DNA of 46,950 nt from an uncultured Bacteroidota bacterium (GTDB taxonomy: Bacteria; Bacteroidota; Bacteroidia; Chitinophagales; Chitinophagaceae). The translations under genes were made by a program, and so were the position numbers. Each line of letters opens with the position of its first letter. Position 1 is the stretch's first letter. Below are positions 26,301-33,766 of the stretch, piece after piece. The stretch covers positions 1 to 46,950 of the forward strand of contig CALEZD010000018.1 of assembly GCA_937928385.1 (NCBI GenBank), written 5' to 3'. Under the pieces are notes generated by a model. The model had not been told where the DNA came from. It saw only the letters and a list, made by a program, of their open reading frames with translations, and did no database searches.

Positions 26301-26722
26301 TCTTTTGCGTTCACCAGGTTCAGGGCGATATCAAGGGCCTGCGCTTCAGATATTGCAGGAACAGTATTTAATGCCTGAACGGGTTTGAAAATGTTTGCAT
26401 TGACATAAGTGGCCTTGTTGCCTTTCAGCATAACTGTAACCGTACCATGCTCCACGGGTATGTTATTGTACCACTGTTGGTATTTATTAACTACTACCCC
26501 ATTGCCGGCAGGGTTAGTGTATTTCAATTTTAAAGTGTGCGAAGGGTCTAGCTCCAATAAAGAGAACAAGGCGTTTTCTATATTCTCGGCGGAAAAGCCC
26601 TCGTTGTCATTGTAAACTACAGATTCAATTGTATTGTCTTTTGTATCACGGGTAATAACCTGAGCAGACAAATCAACAGAGCATACGGCGGCTAATAAAA
26701 TCGCGGGTATAAGTTTTTTCAT
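23387..26722 (-). CDS. Secreted M4 (thermolysin-like) metallopeptidase with T9SS sorting domain
   Basis: A 1111-aa extracellular zinc peptidase. After the signal peptide (MKKLIPAILLAAVCSVDLSA) comes an inhibitory propeptide (about 25-220, FTP/PepSY-like). The M4 catalytic domain (about 220-540) has H354-E-L-G-H358, the third zinc ligand Glu378 in NEGFSDIWG, and the transition-state His448 in GVHTNSG, so all catalytic residues are present. A Calx-beta-like module (about 560-665), another beta-rich region and a C-terminal T9SS sorting domain (about 1025-1111; YDITGKVLVQQ, VPGNYIIQI) follow. It is probably secreted and matured by propeptide removal. Single gene, with convergent and atp terminators on either side. 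Confidence 0.95.
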   Translation of the reverse strand: MKKLIPAILLAAVCSVDLSAQVITRDTKDNTIESVVYNDNEGFSAENIENALFSLLELDPSHTLKLKYTNPAGNGVVVNKYQQWYNNIPVEHGTVTVMLKGNKATYVNANIFKPVQALNTVPAISEAQALDIALNLVNAKEYMWQAGELKGKINSPVTQQPVATLVWVEDFGIDELDKQLHLAYRFEIFAKEPMSNDRIYIDAVTGKVLLKDPVMKHVAATGTAVYSGNVGFETTLLSPGTYSLEDVARKVYTYNLQSSTNFGLAVDFTNSTTTWGKDYSIDAHWGMTKVFDYWKNEHNRTSYDGAGSNMVSFLNYDISYNNAFWTGDFMVYGSGTGMFNSGFEPLVSLDVCSHELGHGICEYTAGLVYNRESGAMNEGFSDIWGVVVENYAAPDKQMWSMGEELRVGALRSMSNPNLYTDPDCHSGTHWVNVIGCNPTGGNDYCGVHTNSGVLNYWFYLLTVGGKGKNDLNNDFEVAGIGVSKAADIAYATELVLNSTDDYADCRTASINAAVSLYGNCSREVEAVTRAWHAVGVGSAFAPCTPQIAFAFQDTVVNKIVPGVVCPSSKTISIPLRVIGTPVGGNATVTVSGTGNVNGGDYAIVNNTLTFNAGSTTTQNVQVNILDNGDVATDKMLKLYFTITPNGSNAAVGYTYDTCYITILGSRITPDTDTSIVARINNADVKSKAITPFFSRNALARTQFIIKAKELHLAGIQPNVPVTALEFNVTEKNSAQPFTNFRLKIASTSVDDLSAGNPTVNTVYHQSNYSTQLGWNRLVFSTPLVWNGTDNLAIETCFTNTTAGSENDYIQGVGTNNYGTTVAHAGSGSDGCNLSFSSGFNYFSISKPVVRLVQSKQPLSVEKIIAGSRPWEVHPGQNIFFHNDTNGKLMGNIANTSTPLGCTNVFIVAQGNGFKPLGTPFASVNRSLKEFSLLPSQNASTANYEFTLYFDISELSGTNLANIRVLATSALHDSLMTVHNTQQVVPAVAQTNNSYSFKGQFTGTANRYFLADKHINLPNDVAALQKNSGNISVANNPFTDKIYIQYQLATAAKAQVKLYDITGKVLVQQTQNLQAGQHNTVLNTDEAGLVPGNYIIQIITDTEVFMQKMVKQ

Positions 26723-26774
26723 GAATAAAAAAATTTGGTGCTAAAAATACGGTGGTTGGGGCAGTAAATGAAAA

Positions 26775-26801
26775 AAGCCCGGTACAAAATGTACCGGGCT
26801 T
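26775..26801 (-). terminator. Strong terminator of the atp operon
   Basis: An 11-bp perfect stem, AAGCCCGGTAC and GTACCGGGCTT, with a 5-nt loop. On the minus strand it is followed by TTTT then C and TTT, about 25 bases after the atpA stop. Ends the operon after atpA. Confidence 0.88.
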
Positions 26802-26825
26802 CTAAAATATGACAATTCTGTATGC

Positions 26826-28409
26826 TTAGTTTTTGAATTGTGGTATCAGGTCTTTAGCCAGTTTTACCATTTTTTCGATGCTGGCTTCATTCAGCTGGCC
26901 TTTTTTGAACTCTGCCAGTACATCAGGAAGCTTGGAATCCATTTCGCGCAGGAAAGTTTCTTCAAACTCTTTTACGCTCTTAACAGGCACCTGCTGAATC
27001 AGGTTGTTGGTACCCAGATAAATCATAGCTACCTGCTTTTCTACCGTGAACGGGGTGTACTGAGCTTGCTTCAGTATTTCCACGTTGCGGCTACCCTTGT
27101 CCAGTACGGTTTTAGTAGCAGCATCCAGGTCACCACCGAATTTTGAGAACGCTTCCATCTCGCGGTAAAGAGCCTGGTCCAGTTTCAGAGTACCGGCTAC
27201 TTTCTTCATCGATTTGATTTGCGCGTTACCACCCACACGGCTTACTGATATACCTACGTTGATGGCAGGACGGATACCGGCGAGGAACAGGTTCGACTCC
27301 AGGAATATCTGGCCATCGGTAATCGAAATCACGTTGGTAGGGATGTATGCAGATACGTCACCCGCCTGTGTTTCGATGATCGGCAATGCTGTCAGAGAAC
27401 CACCACCCTTTACTTTGCCTTTCAGGCTCTCGGGCAGGTCGTTCATGTCTTTGGCTATCTTGTCATCATTGATAACTTTCGCAGCGCGCTCCAGCAAACG
27501 GCTGTGCAGGTAGAATACATCACCGGGATAAGCCTCGCGGCCCGGAGGGCGGCGCAGCAGCAGCGACACCTCGCGGTAGGCTACAGCCTGTTTTGACAGG
27601 TCATCGTACACCACCAGTGCAGGGCGTCCTGTATCGCGGAAGAACTCGCCTATGGCAGCACCTGCGAAAGGAGCGTAGAACTGCAGCGGAGCGGGGTCAG
27701 ACGCGGAAGCCGCTACTATGGTAGTATAAGCCATAGCGCCATTCTCTTCCAGGGTCTTCATCACACCGGCAACGGTAGATGCTTTTTGCCCGATTGCTAC
27801 ATATATACAATATACAGGCTGGCCTGCATCGTAAAATTCTTTCTGGTTGATGATGGTATCGATACAGATGGCAGTTTTACCAGTCTGGCGGTCACCGATT
27901 ACCAACTCACGCTGTCCACGGCCAATGGGAATCATCGCGTCAATCGCTTTGATACCTGTTTGCAGCGGCTCTTTTACCGGCTCGCGGAAGATAACGCCCG
28001 GCGCTTTACGCTCCAGCGGCATTTCATACAGCTCACCTGTTATAGGGCCTTTACCATCTATAGGCTCGCCCAGTGTGTTTACCACGCGGCCAACCATACC
28101 TTCACCTACATTGATAGAGGCGATTTTGCCGGTACGGCGCACCTGGGCACCTTCTTTAATCGTTCCGCTATCACCCATCAATACCACACCCACGTTGTCT
28201 TCTTCCAGGTTCAGCGCTATAGCTTTTACCCCGTTTTCAACAAACTCTACCAGTTCGCCCTGGGGAACACTGTTAAGGCCGTAAACACGGGCAATACCGT
28301 CACCTACCTGCAGTACAGTACCCACTTCTTCCAGGTCGGCAGAAGTGTTGAAGTTGGTAAGTTGCTGGCGAAGAATCGCCGAAATTTCATCCGGTTTAAT
28401 TTCAACCAT
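26826..28409 (-). CDS. atpA: ATP synthase F1 subunit alpha
   Basis: The 527-aa non-catalytic nucleotide-binding subunit of the F1 sector, alternating with beta in the hexamer. Walker A is GDRQTGKT (172-179). The N-terminal beta-barrel (residues about 25-95), the central nucleotide-binding domain and the C-terminal helical domain are all present, with FAGAAIGEFFRDTGRPALVVYDDLSKQ and the arginine-finger region VGISVSRVGGNAQ. Peripheral membrane, cytoplasmic side. Last gene of the minus-strand atpB-E-F-H-A run: the usual next gene, atpG, is missing and a terminator follows. Confidence 0.98.
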   Translation of the reverse strand: MVEIKPDEISAILRQQLTNFNTSADLEEVGTVLQVGDGIARVYGLNSVPQGELVEFVENGVKAIALNLEEDNVGVVLMGDSGTIKEGAQVRRTGKIASINVGEGMVGRVVNTLGEPIDGKGPITGELYEMPLERKAPGVIFREPVKEPLQTGIKAIDAMIPIGRGQRELVIGDRQTGKTAICIDTIINQKEFYDAGQPVYCIYVAIGQKASTVAGVMKTLEENGAMAYTTIVAASASDPAPLQFYAPFAGAAIGEFFRDTGRPALVVYDDLSKQAVAYREVSLLLRRPPGREAYPGDVFYLHSRLLERAAKVINDDKIAKDMNDLPESLKGKVKGGGSLTALPIIETQAGDVSAYIPTNVISITDGQIFLESNLFLAGIRPAINVGISVSRVGGNAQIKSMKKVAGTLKLDQALYREMEAFSKFGGDLDAATKTVLDKGSRNVEILKQAQYTPFTVEKQVAMIYLGTNNLIQQVPVKSVKEFEETFLREMDSKLPDVLAEFKKGQLNEASIEKMVKLAKDLIPQFKN

Positions 28410-28453
28410 GATATTTATTATTTATAATCGTTTATAAAAATTTCAATTCAAAA

Positions 28454-29017
28454 TTAGCGTAACTCCATCACATAAATATTCTTGCGGAACTGTGCTTTCA
28501 CATCGTTCAGGTCGCGGCGAATACTTGCATCGAACAGTTTATCTTCCATTTGCAGTACGAAACCACCTATCAATTCTTCCTTCACTTCTTCTACCAGCTC
28601 TATTGTCGCACCGGGCACCGCAGCTTTTACCCTTGCCAGCACAGCTTGTTTCAACGCATCGGTAGCGGGCGCGGCAGTGGTCAGTTTTACGGTTTTGATG
28701 TTCTTGATGTCCTTATACTGCTGTACGAAAGTCCTGGTTATTTCAGGCAGGTACTCTTCGCGGCCTTTGCTCACCATCAACCGGATAAAGGAAGCCGCCA
28801 GTGGTTTCAGGCTGTCGCCCACCACTGCGTTGATGATATCCTGCTTTTTATCGGCTTTAATCACCGGGCTGCGCAGCACATTGGTAAACTCAGGGCTGTT
28901 GCGGCAGATGCTATCCAGGTACCTAATATCCGCAAGGGTATCTTCCAGGCTGTTTTTTTCAACAGCGAGGTCAATGAGCGACTTGGCGTAACGTGCAGCT
29001 AGACGTGGATTCTGCAT
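28454..29017 (-). CDS. atpH: ATP synthase F1 subunit delta
   Basis: A 187-aa delta (OSCP-like) subunit that joins the peripheral stalk to the top of F1. The N-terminal helical bundle (MQNPRLAARYAKSLIDLAVE) is the binding domain for alpha. The C-terminal domain contains the family motif ELIGGFVLQMEDKLFDASIRRD(about 155-176; shown in part only in meaning) and ends near KAQFRKNIYVMELR. It lies 44 bases upstream of atpA and 35 bases after atpF. Normal length. Confidence 0.93.
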   Translation of the reverse strand: MQNPRLAARYAKSLIDLAVEKNSLEDTLADIRYLDSICRNSPEFTNVLRSPVIKADKKQDIINAVVGDSLKPLAASFIRLMVSKGREEYLPEITRTFVQQYKDIKNIKTVKLTTAAPATDALKQAVLARVKAAVPGATIELVEEVKEELIGGFVLQMEDKLFDASIRRDLNDVKAQFRKNIYVMELR

Positions 29018-29052
29018 TTAATACAATTTATTTAAATCCCTTTCAGGGGAAA

Positions 29053-29547
29053 TTAGTTCAGTTTAATATCTTCAACCAGTGTGTGTGCATAAGCGTTCTG
29101 GCTTTCGGCACCGGCCAGTTCTTTGCGCAACACTTTTTCAGCTACTTCTACCGCCAGGTTACCTATCTGGTTTTTCACTTCGGTTAATGCAGCCATTTTC
29201 TGCTGTTCTATCTGCTGACGGGCATCTACCAACATCTTATCAGTAATAGCTTTGGTATCTTCCTTAGCTTTATTGATGATGCGTTCCTGCTCGATGCGTG
29301 CTTCTCTCAGCATAGCAGTACGCTCTTCGCGCGCTTTTGCCATCAGTTGCTCGTTTTCGTTCTGCATCTGCGCCATTTCTTTTTTCAGGCGTTCGGCAGT
29401 AGCTATTGAATCGGCTATACCTGTTTCGCGCTCGCTCAGAGCCTTAAGAATAGGCCCCCAGGCAAACTTGCGCAACAGGAAGAAGACAGACAAAAATGCT
29501 ATCGTCGTCCAGAAAAACAACCCTAATTCAGGAGTTAACAAATCCAT
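29053..29547 (-). CDS. atpF: ATP synthase F0 subunit b
   Basis: The 164-aa b subunit forms the peripheral stalk. A single N-terminal membrane helix (LFFWTTIAFLSVFFLLRKF, residues 10-28) is followed by a long charged coiled coil rich in Glu, Ala, Lys and Arg (about 35-150). The WGPILKALSERE motif after the helix is typical. A hairpin lies between this gene and atpE, unlike the tighter spacing downstream. Confidence 0.95.
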   Translation of the reverse strand: MDLLTPELGLFFWTTIAFLSVFFLLRKFAWGPILKALSERETGIADSIATAERLKKEMAQMQNENEQLMAKAREERTAMLREARIEQERIINKAKEDTKAITDKMLVDARQQIEQQKMAALTEVKNQIGNLAVEVAEKVLRKELAGAESQNAYAHTLVEDIKLN

Positions 29548-29635
29548 ATATAAAGTATGATTTAGTATTTATAATTTATAATTACGCTAAGTCCGATACA
29601 TAAAGAATCACAAACATACATCGGAACATCTTAAA

Positions 29636-29672
29636 TAACCGCACCCATTGCCCTCTGCTCAGGGTGCGGTTA
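29636..29672 (-). promoter_or_regulatory. Intercistronic hairpin between atpE and atpF
   Basis: An 11-bp perfect stem (29636-29646 and 29662-29672; TAACCGCACCC and its complement) lies 16 bases after the atpE stop on the minus strand. It lacks a long T tract. A partial terminator or mRNA-stabilising structure would favour c-subunit output, which is needed at about ten copies per complex. Confidence 0.55.
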
Positions 29673-29688
29673 AAATCTGTAGTTGCAA

Positions 29689-29961
29689 TTACAGTACCAT
29701 CGCCAGGAAACCAACGATAATAGCGAACAGGGCAGCACCCTCAACGAATGCCGCAGTCAGAATCATATTACTACGAATCTCACCTGCTGCTTCCGGCTGA
29801 CGGGCGATAGCTTCTACCGCGCCTTTACCGATCTGGCCAATACCTACGCCCGCACCAAGTGCAGCGATACCGGCACCGATAGCACCACCTGCTTTAGCTG
29901 TACCTGCTGCTGCGGCTGCTACTGCATCGGCTTGCAACATAATTGTGTCTAACACTGTCAT
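29689..29961 (-). CDS. atpE: ATP synthase F0 subunit c
   Basis: A 90-aa proteolipid that forms the rotor ring. Two membrane helices surround the polar loop AIARQPEAAGE (51-61), and the ion-carrying Glu74 lies in the second (AAFVEGAALF). The residue after Glu is Gly, not the Ser/Thr of sodium-type rings, which suggests proton coupling. A second in-frame start at Met8 gives a more usual length. The gap to atpF is long and holds a hairpin. Confidence 0.96.
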   Translation of the reverse strand: MTVLDTIMLQADAVAAAAAGTAKAGGAIGAGIAALGAGVGIGQIGKGAVEAIARQPEAAGEIRSNMILTAAFVEGAALFAIIVGFLAMVL

Positions 29962-30017
29962 GTTATTTGGATTTTGATTAAAAAAACTCTTTATAACTAA
30001 TTAATATACTTCAAAAA

Positions 30018-31118
30018 TTAATGCGCGTGTTCGCCATGATGCGGCTCTTCGATGGCCTGGCCGATAAATACAGCGGTCAGGTTGGCGAAGATAAATGCCT
30101 GTATCGCAGCCACCAGCAACTCCAGCGAGAACATGAAAACTGAAAACGCCAGGGAGAACGGCACGAACACTATACCCGCTACCTGGTTGAGGGCGGCGAA
30201 TATAAATATCATAGATATTACACTCAATATTACTATGTGGCCCGCCAACATGTTGGCAAACAGACGTATGCACAATGCCATCGGCTTGATGAACATCGAC
30301 ATAATCTCGATAGGCACCAGCAGGAACTTGATACCCAGGGGAACACCCGGAGGGTTCAGCAAGTGGCTCCAGTAGTGCTTATTGCTTTTAGCCATCATTA
30401 CTATGAATGATATGGCCGCCAGGCAGGCAGTTACTGCTATATTGCCGGTAAAGTTGGCACCACCGGGCAGCAGGCCCAGCAGGTTGTTGACCCATATAAA
30501 GAAAAACACGGTAAGCAGCAGGGGCATATAGGCCATATACTTGCTGCCCAGGTTGGGCTTGGCTACCTCGTCGCGGATGAAGGTAATAACAGGCTCCAGC
30601 GCGTTCTGAAAACCACTGGGCGCTTTCATCACGCCGTTTTTCTTATATTTTTTCGCCACGTTTATCATCAGCACCAGCAATATGATTACTGACAGGAACA
30701 TGGACACTACGTTCTTGGTAATGGAAAAATCTTTGATAGCTGCGCCGTCTTCCGATGCTATCTTTTCTTTCATCTTCACGTTATGATCTATATAATAACC
30801 ATTATAAGACTCGTGGCCGTGATGAAATTTAGAAGCGGAGAACATCTCCAGCCCTTTTTCGGGGTGGTATATAATAACGGGCAAAGACAGGCTGACAGGA
30901 TGCCCGTTGATGTCGAACAGGTGCCAGTAGTGCGAATCGCGGATGTGGCCGAAAATTACTTCAGACGCGTTGAAACCTTTTTTCTCTTCAGTCGCCTCGT
31001 GGCCGTGCCCGGTAGTAGTTTCATGACCTTCGGGGCCATGTTGTGCATACACAGAAATTGCGGATACGGAAAGGGTCAAAATCAATACCAGTAAGGAAAA
31101 AAGACGTTTTACAACCAT
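30018..31118 (-). CDS. atpB: ATP synthase F0 subunit a (extended, His-rich ends)
   Basis: A 366-aa a subunit, about 100 residues longer than in E. coli. The extra part is N-terminal: a signal-peptide-like segment (MVVKRLFSLLVLILTLSVSA) and a His/Glu-rich stretch (HGPEGHETTTGHGHEATEE) that should face the periplasm. The channel helices follow, with the essential Arg in CIRLFANMLAGH. The C-terminus is also His-rich (EEPHHGEHAH). Length extension is seen in other Bacteroidota AtpB proteins. First gene of the operon, with a TAnnTTTG-like box upstream. Confidence 0.95.
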   Translation of the reverse strand: MVVKRLFSLLVLILTLSVSAISVYAQHGPEGHETTTGHGHEATEEKKGFNASEVIFGHIRDSHYWHLFDINGHPVSLSLPVIIYHPEKGLEMFSASKFHHGHESYNGYYIDHNVKMKEKIASEDGAAIKDFSITKNVVSMFLSVIILLVLMINVAKKYKKNGVMKAPSGFQNALEPVITFIRDEVAKPNLGSKYMAYMPLLLTVFFFIWVNNLLGLLPGGANFTGNIAVTACLAAISFIVMMAKSNKHYWSHLLNPPGVPLGIKFLLVPIEIMSMFIKPMALCIRLFANMLAGHIVILSVISMIFIFAALNQVAGIVFVPFSLAFSVFMFSLELLVAAIQAFIFANLTAVFIGQAIEEPHHGEHAH

Positions 31119-31139
31119 TACTCTGCCTTAAAATTTGCG

Positions 31140-31147
31140 CAAAGATA
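31140..31147 (-). promoter_or_regulatory. Candidate -7 element of the atp operon
   Basis: CAAAGATA on the plus strand reads TATCTTTG, a full TAnnTTTG match 22 bases upstream of atpB. No TTG at the usual spacing was found. Confidence 0.4.
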
Positions 31148-31380
31148 CTTGTTTTTACTTCAAAAACTATACGAGTATTTAATTTTATGTCAGTGTATAT
31201 TCAGTAATAAGGAACATATACGCGGACATAGCTATAACTATTTGTTCTGCAATGTTTTACAAACAAATATTTGCATATATCACCCAGTGCGTAATAAGTC
31301 CCTATATTATCAACAGGAAATGAACTTATTAGTATCATAATTGTATCGTTAACGGATAGCAAACATGTAAAAATTAATCC

Positions 31381-31408
31381 TTGCTATGATTTAGAAATAC
31401 TATTTTTG
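31381..31408 (+). promoter_or_regulatory. pckA promoter
   Basis: TTG (31381-31383) and TATTTTTG (31401-31408) are 17 nt apart, matching the Bacteroidota TTG-N17-23-TAnnTTTG pattern exactly. The start codon is 34 nt downstream. Confidence 0.65.
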
Positions 31409-31442
31409 CGGTCACAAAAAATTTTTTACCAAAAAGGATATT

Positions 31443-33056
31443 ATGCAGGAAAATGGGATAAAGAACCCGTCAGCAAATCTTGCCGACATGGGCCTTAATG
31501 TTGCAGTAGCTAACTGGAACCTCACTCCGACCGAATTGATTAACAAAACAGTAGAACTGGGCCAGGGCACCATGAACAATACCGGGGCCCTTTGTGTAAG
31601 CACGGGAAAATTCACGGGGCGTTCTCCGCAGGATAAATTCACGGTAAAAGACGCATATACTGAAAACAGCGTAGACTGGGGCAAGGTAAATATCCCTGTC
31701 TCTCCTGAAGTTTTTGACAACCTGTATAATAAAGTATGCGCCTACCTGGCAGGTAAAGAAGTATGGGTGCGCGACGCTTACGCCTGCGCCGACCCTAAAT
31801 ACAGGCTGAACATACGCGTGGTAAACGAAACACCATGGGCCAACCTGTTTTGCAACGACCTGTTTCTGCGCCCAACAGAAGATGAACTGAAAACACAAAA
31901 CCCTGACTGGCTGATACTGCAGGCCCCCGGCTTCCAGGCAGACCCCGCTACAGACGGTACACGCCAGGGCAATTTTACCATAGTCAACTTTACCAAAAAA
32001 GTAATACTGATAGGCGGCTCGGCATATACAGGCGAAATGAAGAAAGGTATCTTCAGTGTACTGAACTTCCTGCTACCGCACGAGCATAATGTACTGAGCA
32101 TGCACTGCTCTGCCAACGAGGGCAAAAACGGCGATGTAGCCTTGTTCTTCGGCCTGTCGGGTACGGGTAAAACCACCCTGAGCGCTGACGTAAACCGCGC
32201 ACTGATAGGTGATGACGAACACGGCTGGGCCGATGGTTCTGTCTTCAACTTCGAAGGTGGCTGCTACGCAAAAGTGATAGATCTAAGCGCTGAAAAAGAG
32301 CCCCAGATATTCAATGCTATCAAACACGAAGCATTGCTGGAAAATATCGTATTCAAGGCGGACAGCAACGAGGTGGACTATGCTGATGGCAGCATCACAG
32401 AAAATACCCGCGCAGCTTACCCGATACATAATATCCCTAATGCTAAAGAACCATCGTACGGCGGCGACCCGAAGAATATCTTCTTCCTGACCTGCGACGC
32501 GTTTGGCATACTGCCCCCCATCAGCAAGCTGACTACGGGACAGGCCATGTACCACTTCATTAGCGGATATACCGCCAAGGTAGCAGGTACAGAGGTGGGT
32601 GTTACCGAGCCTCAGACTACATTCTCTGCCTGCTTTGGCCGCGTGTTCCTGCCGCTTCACCCTGCAAAGTATGCAGAACTGCTGGGCAGGAAACTGGAAC
32701 AACATTCGGATGTGAAAGTATGGCTGATTAACACCGGCTGGAGCGGAGGCGCTTATGGCACCGGCAGCCGCATGAGCCTGAAGTACACTCGTGCTATGAT
32801 CACAGCCGCTATGACAGGTGAACTGGACAACGTGGAATACAAAGCACACAACGTGTTTGGCGTACTGATACCGCAGACATGCCCCAACGTGCCCGACGAG
32901 ATACTGAACCCGCGCAGTACCTGGGCCGATAAAGAGGCTTATGACAAGAAAGCTAATGAACTGGCGCAGCTGTTCAACAAAAACTTTGAGCAATTTGCAG
33001 ACCAGGCCAACGAAGAAATACGCAATGCCGCGCCTAAGGTGATGCAGAATGTTTAA
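31443..33056 (+). CDS. pckA: Phosphoenolpyruvate carboxykinase (ATP)
   Basis: The 537-aa ATP-dependent PEPCK converts oxaloacetate and ATP to phosphoenolpyruvate, ADP and CO2 (gluconeogenesis, or the reverse anaplerotic reaction in fermenting species). It has the kinase P-loop GLSGTGKTTLS (237-247), the substrate-binding TGRSPQDKF (58-66), the metal-binding HCSANEG (221-227) and the later GEPS-like and NTGWSGGAYGTGSRM stretches. Length matches the ATP-dependent, not the GTP-dependent, family. It is monocistronic with its own promoter and a terminator. Cytoplasmic. Confidence 0.98.
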   Translation: MQENGIKNPSANLADMGLNVAVANWNLTPTELINKTVELGQGTMNNTGALCVSTGKFTGRSPQDKFTVKDAYTENSVDWGKVNIPVSPEVFDNLYNKVCAYLAGKEVWVRDAYACADPKYRLNIRVVNETPWANLFCNDLFLRPTEDELKTQNPDWLILQAPGFQADPATDGTRQGNFTIVNFTKKVILIGGSAYTGEMKKGIFSVLNFLLPHEHNVLSMHCSANEGKNGDVALFFGLSGTGKTTLSADVNRALIGDDEHGWADGSVFNFEGGCYAKVIDLSAEKEPQIFNAIKHEALLENIVFKADSNEVDYADGSITENTRAAYPIHNIPNAKEPSYGGDPKNIFFLTCDAFGILPPISKLTTGQAMYHFISGYTAKVAGTEVGVTEPQTTFSACFGRVFLPLHPAKYAELLGRKLEQHSDVKVWLINTGWSGGAYGTGSRMSLKYTRAMITAAMTGELDNVEYKAHNVFGVLIPQTCPNVPDEILNPRSTWADKEAYDKKANELAQLFNKNFEQFADQANEEIRNAAPKVMQNV

Positions 33057-33082
33057 TCGTTGATTAATAATAACAACAATAC

Positions 33083-33113
33083 AATCCCCTGGTAAACAGC
33101 CGGGGGATTTTTA
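33083..33113 (+). terminator. pckA terminator
   Basis: A 10-bp stem AATCCCCTGG and CCGGGGGATT (one G-T wobble; 33083-33092 and 33100-33109), loop TAAACAG, then TTTATTTG. Confidence 0.8.
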
Positions 33114-33166
33114 TTTGTGCTTTTCTATGGAAAATCTTTATATTCGATTATCAAAACTCATGTCTT

Positions 33167-33766
33167 ATGAAACCTGCTTTACTTAATTCTATCGTATTTG
33201 TTTTGATGATGACATCCGCCTATACAAGTTTTGGGCAGTGTGATACACTCACCATTCAAAACCTTATCTCCTCCAACCTCACACATAATTCAGTACGAAT
33301 AAACTGGGACCCTATGCAACATGGTAATGCCTATGATATTGGCATTACCACTATGACGACACCACCTGATAACGGACAGACCACCATCAATACTGTTATG
33401 GCTTTTACCGGGCTTAAAGCCAATACCACATACTGTGTATTTGTAAAAGGGAAATGCACTAACGGCACATATACACCATGGGCCAGCACTTGTTTCACTA
33501 CCTTAACAGCCCCATCGGGAATAACAACAGTACAGGGCGATGCAATCAGTATATTCCCCAACCCGGTAGCAGACAAACTGTATATTACTGCCCCGGCAGG
33601 CCAACACCATATCCTTATCCGCGACTTGTTAGGTAAGACCGTTTACAAGGCTACAAGTAATAATAATAAAGAAGCCATCAACCTGTCTAGTATTCCAAAG
33701 GGATTGTATTTTGTAACGGTATCGGGCAAGGACTATACACGCACGCAAAAGGTAACTAAAGAATAG
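33167..33766 (+). CDS. Small secreted protein with one fibronectin-III domain and T9SS sorting domain
   Basis: A 199-aa exported protein: signal peptide (about 1-23, ending SFGQ), a single fibronectin type III-like module (about 25-115, with NSVRINWDPMQHGNAYDIG and GLKANTTYCVFVKGKC), and a T9SS sorting domain (about 128-199; IFPNPVADKLYI, IPKGLYFVTVSG). Four cysteines may form disulfides. Almost nothing but the secretion domain and an adhesion-type module is present, so it may be a small surface binding protein. Its stop codon directly abuts the stop of the convergent antiporter gene. Confidence 0.88.
   Translation: MKPALLNSIVFVLMMTSAYTSFGQCDTLTIQNLISSNLTHNSVRINWDPMQHGNAYDIGITTMTTPPDNGQTTINTVMAFTGLKANTTYCVFVKGKCTNGTYTPWASTCFTTLTAPSGITTVQGDAISIFPNPVADKLYITAPAGQHHILIRDLLGKTVYKATSNNNKEAINLSSIPKGLYFVTVSGKDYTRTQKVTKE

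Larger units (their letters stand above)
31119..31442. other. Divergent intergenic region atpB/pckA
   Basis: A 324-bp gene-free stretch between atpB (minus) and pckA (plus). It carries the -7 elements of both and a 10-bp palindrome CAAATATTTG (31264-31273) about midway, a possible regulator site. A 63-codon open frame inside it does not look coding. Confidence 0.6.

Noticed and set aside
31149..31340. 63-codon open frame in the atpB/pckA gap
   Set aside because: Cys/Tyr-rich random-looking composition, lies in a promoter region, no family features.
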